A stretch of 54,798 nt of DNA from Halothiobacillus sp. GTDB taxonomy: Bacteria > Pseudomonadota > Gammaproteobacteria > Halothiobacillales > Halothiobacillaceae. Of this stretch, positions 8,411 through 16,242 are shown piece after piece. Position 1 is the first letter of the stretch. Each line of letters begins with the position of its first letter. Under the pieces are notes generated by a model. It ran no database searches. It worked only from the letters and a program-made list of their open reading frames with translations, and had not been told where the DNA came from. Both the position numbers and the translations under genes were made by a program. The stretch spans positions 1 to 54,798 of the forward strand of contig NZ_JAQTTX010000017.1 in NCBI RefSeq assembly GCF_028710545.1, written 5' to 3'.

Positions 8411-9748
8411 TTAAAAAAACACCCTCGGCAGCCAACGCACCAGTTCCTCGTGCGTCTGGGCCCACTGTGATGGTGGCGCTTGGGTATCGCCATAACAGGC
8501 GGCATCAAGGGCGTGCAGCGCGGCCATGAACCGTGGATTGGGGGCGCGGCAAATCATGCCATTGATACTCGATTCGCCCGTCAGCCAACGCAGTAACTGC
8601 AACACGGCCTGTGGGCTATCCAACGCCGCCAGCTCGACCTGCGCCGCCCGGTGACGACGACGGCGCTGCCACCGTCGCCAGGCATCATTCAGCGCAAAGC
8701 CGGCGCCATACGCCAACGCAAGCAGCAACAGGCCTCGCCACCACCAGAATTCCACAGCCTGCGCCAGGCGCACACCGGCCGGCGCGGACCAATGCAGGGT
8801 CCGCCCAGGCAGTATGGCCTCGCTCAACACCTGACCCGGCGCGTCACCTCGACTGTCGATAAATGGCAGGCGCAGTGCGGGCAGCGTTCCTTGGGTGCTG
8901 CCCTTGCCTTCGGGGTCGGGCAAGAGCGAAATACGAATATCGAAGGTTTGCGCGAGTAGGTCAGTGGCGGGCACAGGCGCATCCGGCGATCGGTTGATTT
9001 GGGCATGGCCGATACCCAGGGCGGATGTGCCGAGCAATTGTTCTTCCAGCAGTTTACGCAGCGCGTATTCACTCAAATCACGACCGGTGATGTGGAGCAC
9101 CCAATCCACCGGTTGGCCAGCCGCCATCGGCGGTAGCGGTTCCTCGGTGATGCGCAAGGCCGGCGTCACCGGCAGATAGGCGGGCCAGAATCCGGGCAGC
9201 GGGCGCACGGTCAGGGTGCGCGCGACGGGTATGAACGCGTAACGGGTATCGGCATCACCCACTTCGCGGAATGTCATTTCTGCAAAACCCAATGAAACCT
9301 CACCTGCGGACAGAGGTGTCACGGCAAACCGATACACGCGCACATTCGCCATACGGCCATCCACCGACATCAACTGCTGGTTGATGTCGATACGGCGTGC
9401 TTCGATATGATCGCCTTGCGGGCGATGCAAGGTCAGCGAGGCGATGGATTTGTTCCTGTCGGTTATTGTCAGTGTCACCAGAAATGGCGCGCGCAGCAAG
9501 AATCCGCCTGGCGTGGCGACAATCTCGGTGCGAATGCTTACCCCGTCGGGCAGATGTCCGGCACCCGCCGTGGTATCCAACTCAGGTGTAGGCGCCAATG
9601 GCGTGACGGGCCCGAAATCCTTCGGCACACTGAAAGGTGTTGTCGTGATTTTCTGCGGCTGGTTTTGTGGCGTGGGAATATCGAACGCCCAGGCTGGTTG
9701 CCCGATCAAACCAAGTATGCCCAACCCTACGAACACCCATCGTTGCAT
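8411..9748 (-). CDS. BatD-like protein
   Basis: A BatD (aerotolerance) family protein. From ATG 9748 it has a signal sequence (MQRWVFVGLGILGLIGQPAWA), a long beta-rich periplasmic region typical of BatD, a membrane helix (WWRGLLLLALAYGAGFALN) and a basic cytoplasmic tail. It ends a MoxR/VWA operon, where BatD partners the VWA membrane proteins. The reading frame is open upstream to ATG 10060, which overlaps the previous stop as ATGA, but residues between there and 9748 are encoded by repeat elements (9825-9872, 9911-10010). Starts at 9805 and 10060 are therefore possible alternatives. Confidence 0.82.
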   Translation of the reverse strand: MQRWVFVGLGILGLIGQPAWAFDIPTPQNQPQKITTTPFSVPKDFGPVTPLAPTPELDTTAGAGHLPDGVSIRTEIVATPGGFLLRAPFLVTLTITDRNKSIASLTLHRPQGDHIEARRIDINQQLMSVDGRMANVRVYRFAVTPLSAGEVSLGFAEMTFREVGDADTRYAFIPVARTLTVRPLPGFWPAYLPVTPALRITEEPLPPMAAGQPVDWVLHITGRDLSEYALRKLLEEQLLGTSALGIGHAQINRSPDAPVPATDLLAQTFDIRISLLPDPEGKGSTQGTLPALRLPFIDSRGDAPGQVLSEAILPGRTLHWSAPAGVRLAQAVEFWWWRGLLLLALAYGAGFALNDAWRRWQRRRRHRAAQVELAALDSPQAVLQLLRWLTGESSINGMICRAPNPRFMAALHALDAACYGDTQAPPSQWAQTHEELVRWLPRVFF

Positions 9749-9824
9749 AGGGAGGCTCTGCGGAACCACCAAGGGTCTCGATGCAAGGGGAATAGTCACC
9801 GCCATTCTCAAGCGTCGCAACGCT

Positions 9825-9872
9825 AACGCGGGCTTGCGCCTGCTTAACGCAGAGCTGGCGTAAGCCCGCATT
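9825..9872. repeat. REP-like inverted pair 2
   Basis: AACGCGGGCTTGCGCC (9825-9840) and GGCGTAAGCCCGCATT (9857-9872) form a near-perfect inverted pair around a 16-base spacer. The second half matches the unit at 8331. It lies inside the open N-terminal extension of the batD frame. Confidence 0.7.
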
Positions 9873-9910
9873 AAGCTGACGAAGTCCGCAAATAGGCCCT
9901 TGGCAACCCA

Positions 9911-10010
9911 CCCCAATCCCCCTCGTTCCCCCTTTTTCAAAGGGGGAGGCGCATAAGCATGAAAAAAGGCTGACCCACCCCCCTTTTCCAAAGGGGGGCA
10001 GGGGGGATTT
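9911..10010. repeat. Copy of the CCCCCTTT...AAAGGGGG repeat family (two palindromes)
   Basis: Two CCCCCTTTTTCAAAGGGGG-type palindromes are bordered by AATCCCCC on the left and GGGGGATTT on the right. The element lies between the VWA-TPR gene and batD. Read on the minus strand it stays in frame with batD and would encode a Pro/Gly/Lys-rich segment (CPPLEKGG, PPPLKKGERGG). Confidence 0.85.
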
Positions 10011-10056
10011 GCTCGCACTCGATATTGCCAACGCTTGGATGGTCTCCTCACCGAAC

Positions 10057-11985
10057 TCATGGCACCTCCGTCGGAATTGGCTGATTTTTGCCCGGCGCGG
10101 AGATTGTCGGCAGATGATAGGGCTGCTGGCGCAACAGGCCATCGAGCAGTGGCGCGGGCGCATCGTGGATCAGATTCAACTTGGCGCGCGCACTGCTGGC
10201 CGTGGCCTCGTTCAACACGAAAGGCGTCGCGGAGGCATTTGCCGCCGGACTGGCGGGTTGTGCGGCGATACTCTCAGTGGCGCCATCGGATTTTTGGATT
10301 TCCTTGTCCATCCGGCTTTTCGTCGGCTCTTGGTAATAACCGTAGGTCGCGATTTGATGCCCCTGAAATTTCGGGCTGTCTTTGCCGTTTTTGGCCGCCG
10401 TTTGCAGGATTTTCTGCAGAATATCCCGGTTATTGAGCGCCGCGTCGCTCAACTTTCGGGGCAATGGCTTGATCGAAAGTACATGATTGAACGCATCCAA
10501 TGCGGCGGCATAACGCCCGGTCATCGTCAGCGCATTACCCAGATCGAAACTGGCCATAGCGGCCTGATCCGGCGTCGAGGCCAACCAGATGGCCTCTTGC
10601 CATTGATCCACCGCAAAGGCGTAATCCGCCCGGCGAAACGCCGCCAAGCCCGCACCCAGTCGAGCTCCGAACCCTTTGGCGGACGCAAACTCGACCTGTG
10701 CTTCGGCGTAGGCGCCCCGCAGCAGCGCCCGATTGCCCGCCGCGCCCCGCCGCTCATTCGCCGAATGGCTCAACCAGTCCTCGGCCAAGGGCGTGGAAAT
10801 CGCTTCAGCCGCATGCGCACCAGTAGGCGCCGTGACCACACCTGCCCAGAATGCCGTCTGAGCCAGCATGAGCACAGCCCCCAAAGCGGCGGGCGGCACA
10901 TTGGGTCGCAAGCGCCGAAGCGCGGGTTGCAACATCACGCCAACGGCAATCAATGCACTCAGCCATGCCAGCAACAACGGCAGGGCATGCAGTGAACGCT
11001 GTGACTTTACCGAGTTTTTGTCCGGCGGGCGGTTCGGCATGGCATCGACAGCCTGTCGAACAAAGGCGACATCCTCGGGCAAGGTGCGGGTTTGCGCCGC
11101 TGCTCCATGCGTCAGCCCGGCAAGCTCGGCCACACGTTCCGGTGACGGATCGCTGGTCAGCACCTGCTCTTCGGTATTTTTCATCGGCAGCCCATCCTTA
11201 CGCATCGGCCCGCCTTCACCTGCGACAGTCAATGCGATCAGTCGCACATTGGCCTTGTTCAACGCCTCGGCGGCCGCGAGCTGCCGACTGCCCAAGGCAG
11301 CCTGAAAACTCGCCGAATCGCCACTGGTCAGCCAAACGACCGCACCGCCGTGCATCTGCGGCATCCGGGCGATCCAGTCGAAGGCCCGATCCGGTCTTGG
11401 AACGACCAATGGATGATTCAGCGTGGGCAGTTGTTTGAGATAGAACCCGAACAGGCCGGCATCGCCAGCGGGCGGCAGGAGCAGGCCCGGTTCATCGTTG
11501 TACACCATCAGCCCCATCCGGTGACCAGACAAATCACGAGCCATCAGCCCCAGCAACGCCACCGCCCGTGACAGGCGATCCGGGCTGACATCCGCCACGC
11601 TCATGGCGGCGGAATCATCCACAAGAAACAATACCGGCGGGCGAGTGGCCAGCGTGTCATCGCCCGCCTTGGGCACTTGTGGATCGGCCAGCGCCAAACA
11701 GAGAAACAACCAGAATGACAGCATCAACAACCAAACCACACGCCCTCGCCACCGTGCCTCTTCTTGGGACAACCGCACCAATGCCCAGGGTTGCAACGGC
11801 TCATCGGCGTAATGCATCAATTTCTGGCGGGCGCGCAGTCGCCAGATCAGCAGCCCCAATGGCAACAGAAGCAGGCCAAGCCAAAGCGGATGCGCGAGTT
11901 GCGGCATCACGAGCGGCCTTTGCGACAACCAGATGAAAACATCGTGCAGGCCAAGCACGGAAGCGGCATGAGAGAGAAAGGACAT
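10057..11985 (-). CDS. VWA-TPR membrane protein (BatB/BatC fusion type)
   Basis: About 642 residues. Two N-terminal membrane helices (HPLWLGLLLLPLGLLIW and VVWLLMLSFWLFLCLALAD) are followed by a von Willebrand A domain, another hydrophobic stretch (LPLLLAWLSALIAVGVML), then a TPR region (ARLGAGLAAFRRADYAFAVDQW; FDLGNALTMTGRYAAALDAFN). This is the BatB VWA plus BatC TPR architecture in one chain. The metal-site motif reads DDSAA instead of DxSxS. A GGAGGG site before the gene suits ATG 11985; ATG 11991 overlaps the preceding stop as ATGA and is the alternative. The last codons overlap a possible batD start at 10060. Confidence 0.85.
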   Translation of the reverse strand: MSFLSHAASVLGLHDVFIWLSQRPLVMPQLAHPLWLGLLLLPLGLLIWRLRARQKLMHYADEPLQPWALVRLSQEEARWRGRVVWLLMLSFWLFLCLALADPQVPKAGDDTLATRPPVLFLVDDSAAMSVADVSPDRLSRAVALLGLMARDLSGHRMGLMVYNDEPGLLLPPAGDAGLFGFYLKQLPTLNHPLVVPRPDRAFDWIARMPQMHGGAVVWLTSGDSASFQAALGSRQLAAAEALNKANVRLIALTVAGEGGPMRKDGLPMKNTEEQVLTSDPSPERVAELAGLTHGAAAQTRTLPEDVAFVRQAVDAMPNRPPDKNSVKSQRSLHALPLLLAWLSALIAVGVMLQPALRRLRPNVPPAALGAVLMLAQTAFWAGVVTAPTGAHAAEAISTPLAEDWLSHSANERRGAAGNRALLRGAYAEAQVEFASAKGFGARLGAGLAAFRRADYAFAVDQWQEAIWLASTPDQAAMASFDLGNALTMTGRYAAALDAFNHVLSIKPLPRKLSDAALNNRDILQKILQTAAKNGKDSPKFQGHQIATYGYYQEPTKSRMDKEIQKSDGATESIAAQPASPAANASATPFVLNEATASSARAKLNLIHDAPAPLLDGLLRQQPYHLPTISAPGKNQPIPTEVP

Positions 11986-11987
11986 GC

Positions 11988-12977
11988 TCATCCCTCCGCC
12001 CCCGGCTCTTGCCACAACAGGGCTTGTGCGAACAGAAGCAGCAAGGCCGCCAGAATCACAAAACCGGCGTAGAGCGGTATGTGTCGGCGCTCGGTCGATA
12101 ACGCCGCTTTGGGGGACTCGCTCAAGGCGACCTGATTGGTCACCTCGTTCATGGCGGCAATATCGCCCGCAAGAATCGGCTTGCCACCCGTCAGATCGGC
12201 CAGCTCCGCCAGACTGGGCTGGCCTGCTTCCGGCGGACCGCCCTTCGGTGCGAGATTCACCGTGAACAGATGGATATGGTAGCTGCGCGCCAGTACCAAT
12301 GCTTCGGCAGGCGTCATCAAGCCGCCGGTGCTGAACCCATCGGTCCAGACCACCAGCAACGGCGCGGGCTGACCGGCCTGACTCTGCGCGGCGATGCTGC
12401 GAATCGCCATTGCCAGCCCATCGCCCAACGCCGTATCCGAACCGTTGATTCCGGCGCGCAGTTGGCGAATCCAGTATTCAAGCACCGCATGATCGGCGGT
12501 CATCGGCACCAGCGTGCCCGCCGAATCGGTCACAACGATCAGCGAAAACCGATCTTGAGGGCGGGCGGCAATAAACCGCAACAATCCCTGTTTCATGGCA
12601 TCGATACGGGAAATAAAGTGATCCTTGCCTGCGGGAAAATCCTCCGCCTGCATACTCGGGCTGGCATCCACCAGCAGCAGGATGGAACGCGCGGGTGGCG
12701 GGGCAGGAATGAAATCGCCTTCCCATACCGGATTGGCCAAGCCGATGACCAGTGCCGCATACGCGCCAAGCCATAACCCGGCGATCGTTTGAACCCGGCG
12801 TGAAGGCGGGCGTGAATTCTCGCTCCCCTCAACCAGTGGGTGACGCAGCATCACGGCGGCCGGGCGGCTGGCGAGATAGCGCCTGATCGGTGCATAGAAC
12901 CACGGCAGAGGCAACAAGGCAAATAGCCACCAGGGCGCGGTCATGCTCAGTGCAGAGGGCATATCGAAGCCAATCAT
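11988..12977 (-). CDS. VWA-domain membrane protein (BatA type)
   Basis: A 329-residue protein with N-terminal hydrophobic segments (WWLFALLPLPWFYAPI and GLWLGAYAALVIGLANPVW), a VWA domain and a C-terminal helix (YAGFVILAALLLLFAQALLW). The MIDAS metal site is intact: DASPS in LLLVDASPSMQAED, with a later TDGFSTGG. BatA-type proteins work with MoxR ATPases in assembling or remodelling partner proteins at the membrane, and in some bacteria they support oxidative stress tolerance. Its start overlaps the DUF4381 gene by 4 bases and its stop overlaps the next VWA gene, so the group is translated as a unit. Confidence 0.9.
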   Translation of the reverse strand: MIGFDMPSALSMTAPWWLFALLPLPWFYAPIRRYLASRPAAVMLRHPLVEGSENSRPPSRRVQTIAGLWLGAYAALVIGLANPVWEGDFIPAPPPARSILLLVDASPSMQAEDFPAGKDHFISRIDAMKQGLLRFIAARPQDRFSLIVVTDSAGTLVPMTADHAVLEYWIRQLRAGINGSDTALGDGLAMAIRSIAAQSQAGQPAPLLVVWTDGFSTGGLMTPAEALVLARSYHIHLFTVNLAPKGGPPEAGQPSLAELADLTGGKPILAGDIAAMNEVTNQVALSESPKAALSTERRHIPLYAGFVILAALLLLFAQALLWQEPGAEG

Positions 12978-13489
12978 GATGATGTCGCCTGCGGGTGAGT
13001 CGCGCAGCGCGCGCGCGTGAGCGTGGCGATGTTATCAAGCAAGGTCAGCCAATCGGTGGTGGGTGCCGCCGGGCCGAAACGCAGTGCGTCCAATGCGCCG
13101 ATCTGCACCTGCCACTCGCGTGGCAGCGCGCGCCGATCCACGCCCGGACGCATGCGAAAATAACGCGCCAAGGCCCACATCAGGGCCGCGCCGACCGGCT
13201 CCGGCGCACTGCTGGGGTCTCGTTGCAGCAAATGCCGCAATCGGCGGATCTGCCAACGCAGCAGGCGGCCGCGCCAATCACGCCAGAACCAAAGCCCGAA
13301 TCCAATCAGCACAACAAGCACAAAGCCCCAAAACACCAGACCGAACGCATGCGCAGCAATGGCGTCCACAAGGGCGGCCCGCGCCTGTTCAGCAACGGGC
13401 GGCTGCGTGTTCATCCACACATCCACCAGCCCCTTGGGCGCCCCTTGAGGCAAACCGCCCGGCGGGTGAATCAACAGATCACGGCTCAT
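12974..13489 (-). CDS. DUF4381-domain membrane protein
   Basis: A 171-residue protein with one membrane helix (AFGLVFWGFVLVVLIGFGLWFWRDW) and a cytoplasmic helical domain, the usual DUF4381 layout. Such genes sit between DUF58 and VWA genes in MoxR operons, as here. No enzymatic motif is seen. The start MSRDLLIHPPGG at 13489 overlaps the end of the DUF58 gene by 11 bases; an in-frame upstream start at 13525 would overlap more and is less likely. Molecular function is unknown. Confidence 0.85.
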   Translation of the reverse strand: MSRDLLIHPPGGLPQGAPKGLVDVWMNTQPPVAEQARAALVDAIAAHAFGLVFWGFVLVVLIGFGLWFWRDWRGRLLRWQIRRLRHLLQRDPSSAPEPVGAALMWALARYFRMRPGVDRRALPREWQVQIGALDALRFGPAAPTTDWLTLLDNIATLTRARCATHPQATSS

Positions 13490-14495
13490 GGCGGGCCTCG
13501 TCGCCTTCGCCCGGGTGACGACCAAAGCCCGTCAGCAGCAGTTCGGAGAATGCCTTGAGCAATTCGGGGACGTCGGTTGTGGTATCGACCTCATCGAACA
13601 GCCCGCCGACAGCCAGACAAAACGCCCGAACCGCATGCTGACGCTCGGAAAAACGCGCGGCCAGTGCCGCACGCATTGCCGGATCATGGGTATCGAGCCG
13701 CTGCGGGCTTTTCGGTGGCATGGCCGCGAAGGTGACCGTGCCCATGTCGGTAAGCATCCGTTCCGCGGGGTCGACCATCGAAAGCAGCATCAGCCGGTGT
13801 TTTCTCGCCAAGGGCAACCACCCCATCATGCTGGGATCTTCTGCATATTCGGTCTGAAAATCGCCGATCACGATCACTAATTGCCCATCCGGGAGACATC
13901 CCTGCAATCGTCCGCGAAACCCCGTCCAGTCAATCGGCTGCGGTGCGGCAGGCGGCGCAAGCCACAAGCCGATCTCGTGGATCTGATCGAGCAGGGCGGC
14001 ACGACTGGTGCCCGGGTGGCGGGTGGCGCGCGCGGTCAGCCCCGGTGTGTGAATGGCTACGGACAAATTCTGATGCAGGGCCGCCGCCGTCAGCAGATGC
14101 GCCACCGTCAGTGCTTGGGTAATCTTGAGTTGGCGGCGGGTGCCGAAGAACATCGAATCGCTGGTATCGAGCACAATATGGCACTGGCGCTGTGCCGGTT
14201 CACGAAAAATCCGCACGACCGGCTCAGCTGTGCGTGCGGAAATACGCCAGTCGATCAGATGCGCCGGTTCACCGGGTTGATAAGCGCGCAATAGCTCAAA
14301 ATCCATGCCTTGGCCAAGGCGTACCGCGCGCTGATCGCCCGGAAACAAGACCGCAGCCGACATATTTTCGGGGGCGAGCGGCGGCAATTGCCCGCCCAGA
14401 TGCCAGGCAGTTTCAATCGCTTCGGGCGAGGGCACAACATGAGCACTGGTCGGGGCCGCGCTCCGTGCCGGACGTCTTAAAAAGGCAGGCCACAT
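13479..14495 (-). CDS. DUF58-domain protein
   Basis: A roughly 338-residue soluble DUF58 protein with a VWA-like fold. The DUF58 hallmark RAYQPGEPAHLIDWRISARTAEPVVRIF is clear, and a MIDAS-type DTSDS follows in HIVLDTSDSMFFGTRR. DUF58 proteins are constant partners of MoxR ATPases and are thought to act as adaptors. The start is uncertain: ATG 14495 (MWPAFLRRP) has no good ribosome site, and GTG 14546 would overlap moxR by 25 bases. It sits directly downstream of moxR. Confidence 0.88.
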   Translation of the reverse strand: MWPAFLRRPARSAAPTSAHVVPSPEAIETAWHLGGQLPPLAPENMSAAVLFPGDQRAVRLGQGMDFELLRAYQPGEPAHLIDWRISARTAEPVVRIFREPAQRQCHIVLDTSDSMFFGTRRQLKITQALTVAHLLTAAALHQNLSVAIHTPGLTARATRHPGTSRAALLDQIHEIGLWLAPPAAPQPIDWTGFRGRLQGCLPDGQLVIVIGDFQTEYAEDPSMMGWLPLARKHRLMLLSMVDPAERMLTDMGTVTFAAMPPKSPQRLDTHDPAMRAALAARFSERQHAVRAFCLAVGGLFDEVDTTTDVPELLKAFSELLLTGFGRHPGEGDEARHEP

Positions 14496-14521
14496 GTGCC
14501 GTATCAAATTCACGGTGTGGA

Positions 14522-15490
14522 TCAAGGCAAGGGGATTTCGGTACACAGCCTGGCAATCAATGCATCACGGCTCAACCCCGAAACCAGTGCCTTGGGACTC
14601 AGTATCAAACGGTGACGCAGCGCGTCGCCGGCCAGTTCCAGCAAATCGTCCGGCACGATGAAATCACGCCCATTGAGCCAGGCCAGCGCCTGCGCCGCCT
14701 GCACCCAGGCCAGCGCCCCGCGGGGCGAGGCACCAACCAGAACCATGCCTGCCAACGATTCCAGCGCCGGGGCTGCTTTCTCTGGCGCACGGGTAGCCGC
14801 GACCACATCCACCACCCAGTGCTGCAAGGCCGCATCGCAATGCACCGCCCGCACATCGGCGCGGGCTTCGAGCACTTCATCAACGGTCAGACCCGTCGCC
14901 TCGTCGTCGGCACGGCCCAGCGTGCCTGCCAATGTGCGCGCCAGAATGTCGTATTCATCCTGCCGTTCGGGGTAAGTGAGCGACACATGCAGCATGAAGC
15001 GATCGAGTTGCGCTTCGGGCAACGGGTAGGTACCTGATTGCTCCAGCGGATTTTGTGTCGCCATGACCAAAAACAGCGCAGGCAATTTGCGACTCTCGCC
15101 CGCTACGGTTACCTGCCGCTCCGCCATGGCTTCCAGCAGCGCCGATTGCACTTTGGCCGGCGCGCGGTTGATTTCATCGGCGAGAATGATTTCGTTGAAC
15201 AACGGGCCGGGCTCGAAAGAGAAACTACGGGTCTCGGGGTGATAGACCTCGTTGCCGAGCAGGTCGGCTGGCAAGAGATCCGGCGTGAACTGTACCCGTT
15301 TGAAACGCGCATGGACGCCCTCGGCCAGCGCCTTGACCGCCGTGGTTTTCGCCAGGCCCGGTAGCCCTTCGACCAGCAAATGCCCGCCGGTCAGCAAGCC
15401 AATCAATAGCCGATCAACCAGCGCGGCCTGGCCGACGATGTGGTGAGCGAGGTGCGTTCTGAGCGCGGCGATGGCTGTGGGTTCGGTCAT
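14522..15490 (-). CDS. MoxR-family AAA+ ATPase
   Basis: A 322-residue AAA+ chaperone-like ATPase. Walker A is GLPGLAKT, Walker B is ILADEINRAPAKVQSALLEAM, sensor 1 is MATQNPLEQSGTYPLPEAQLDRFM, and sensor 2 is GASPRG. MoxR proteins act with VWA proteins to activate or insert cofactors into partners. The ATG at 15490 overlaps the TGA of the ArsR-rhodanese gene (ATGA), so its expression is probably tied to that regulator's transcript. The longer in-frame start at 15553 is not needed. Confidence 0.95.
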   Translation of the reverse strand: MTEPTAIAALRTHLAHHIVGQAALVDRLLIGLLTGGHLLVEGLPGLAKTTAVKALAEGVHARFKRVQFTPDLLPADLLGNEVYHPETRSFSFEPGPLFNEIILADEINRAPAKVQSALLEAMAERQVTVAGESRKLPALFLVMATQNPLEQSGTYPLPEAQLDRFMLHVSLTYPERQDEYDILARTLAGTLGRADDEATGLTVDEVLEARADVRAVHCDAALQHWVVDVVAATRAPEKAAPALESLAGMVLVGASPRGALAWVQAAQALAWLNGRDFIVPDDLLELAGDALRHRLILSPKALVSGLSRDALIARLCTEIPLP

Positions 15491-16170
15491 AAGGAAGCCT
15501 GATTGGTCGGTGAAGTCGCAGGATAGATTACAGAGTGCCCGGCCAACTGCCATTCGGGGAAGCCAACAGCGAGCCGTCGGGCACTAAAGCCGCGCTCACG
15601 CAAAGCGGCCACGGCATCATACGAAAAAGCACAATAACGCCCCCGACAGTAGGCCACCACGGGGCGCGTGGGGTCAAGTCGGTCGAGTGCAGAGGCGAGT
15701 TGATCCGGCGGGATATTCACCGCGCTCGGCAAATGGCCCGCTGCAAACTCCTGCGGTGGGCGAACATCAATCAGCGTGATGTCACCCGCAGCCATTTGTG
15801 GCTGCAGTTCGTCCAACGTGATGGGCGCGAGCGCATCACGTGGCGCCAGGTGTGTGGCCACCAACGCTCGAACTTCGGCCAAATGCCGATCGGCCAAAGT
15901 GTGCAGCGTATTGAGCAAGGTAACCACTTCCCCATCAGCAAGCTGATAGATGATGTATTTACCTTGACGATTCGCCCGCACGAGGCCCGCTTGCTGCATT
16001 TTCTGCAAATGCTGAGAGGTATTGGCAATCGTCAACCCGCTGACCTCGGCCAATTGCTCAACCGAGCGCGGGGCTTGGGCGAGGTAATCGAGCAATTCCA
16101 GCCGACGACCGCTGCCAAGCACTTTGCCCATGCGCGCGAATTGGTCGTTAAGGTCTTGTTTGAAAGCCAT
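15487..16170 (-). CDS. ArsR-family regulator fused to a rhodanese domain
   Basis: A 227-residue protein: a winged-helix ArsR domain (residues about 10-100, with VEQLAEVSGLTIANTSQHLQKMQQAGLV as the recognition segment) joined to a rhodanese domain (about 115-215) with active-site loop C175-RGRY-C180. These are the only two cysteines. Sulfide-sensing BigR/SqrR relatives use cysteines inside the ArsR domain, which are absent here, so the rhodanese loop may do the sensing; that is inference. A palindrome at 16200-16221 just upstream matches one in the promoter of the persulfide dioxygenase/MFS pair. The stop overlaps moxR (ATGA). Confidence 0.92.
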   Translation of the reverse strand: MAFKQDLNDQFARMGKVLGSGRRLELLDYLAQAPRSVEQLAEVSGLTIANTSQHLQKMQQAGLVRANRQGKYIIYQLADGEVVTLLNTLHTLADRHLAEVRALVATHLAPRDALAPITLDELQPQMAAGDITLIDVRPPQEFAAGHLPSAVNIPPDQLASALDRLDPTRPVVAYCRGRYCAFSYDAVAALRERGFSARRLAVGFPEWQLAGHSVIYPATSPTNQASL

Positions 16171-16199
16171 GAGTGATCCGTTGGTAACGTTTATTTAAG

Positions 16200-16221
16200 C
16201 ATTCAATCATATTGAAGAATG
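16200..16221. promoter_or_regulatory. Candidate ArsR-rhodanese operator A
   Basis: CATTC-N12-GAATG with inner ATTCAAT-CAT-ATTGAA symmetry lies 30-51 bases upstream of the regulator's start, in the 72-base gap after yedE. Its first 14 bases (CATTCAATCATATT) are identical to those of the palindrome at 18218. Autoregulation is inferred. Confidence 0.65.
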
Positions 16222-16242
16222 TTGATCAATAAGGGCGTGCCT

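Noticed and set aside
10009-10995. A 328-residue plus-strand open frame opposite the VWA-TPR gene
   Set aside because: Composition is Arg/Gln-rich as in antisense translations, and it has no domain or ribosome site.
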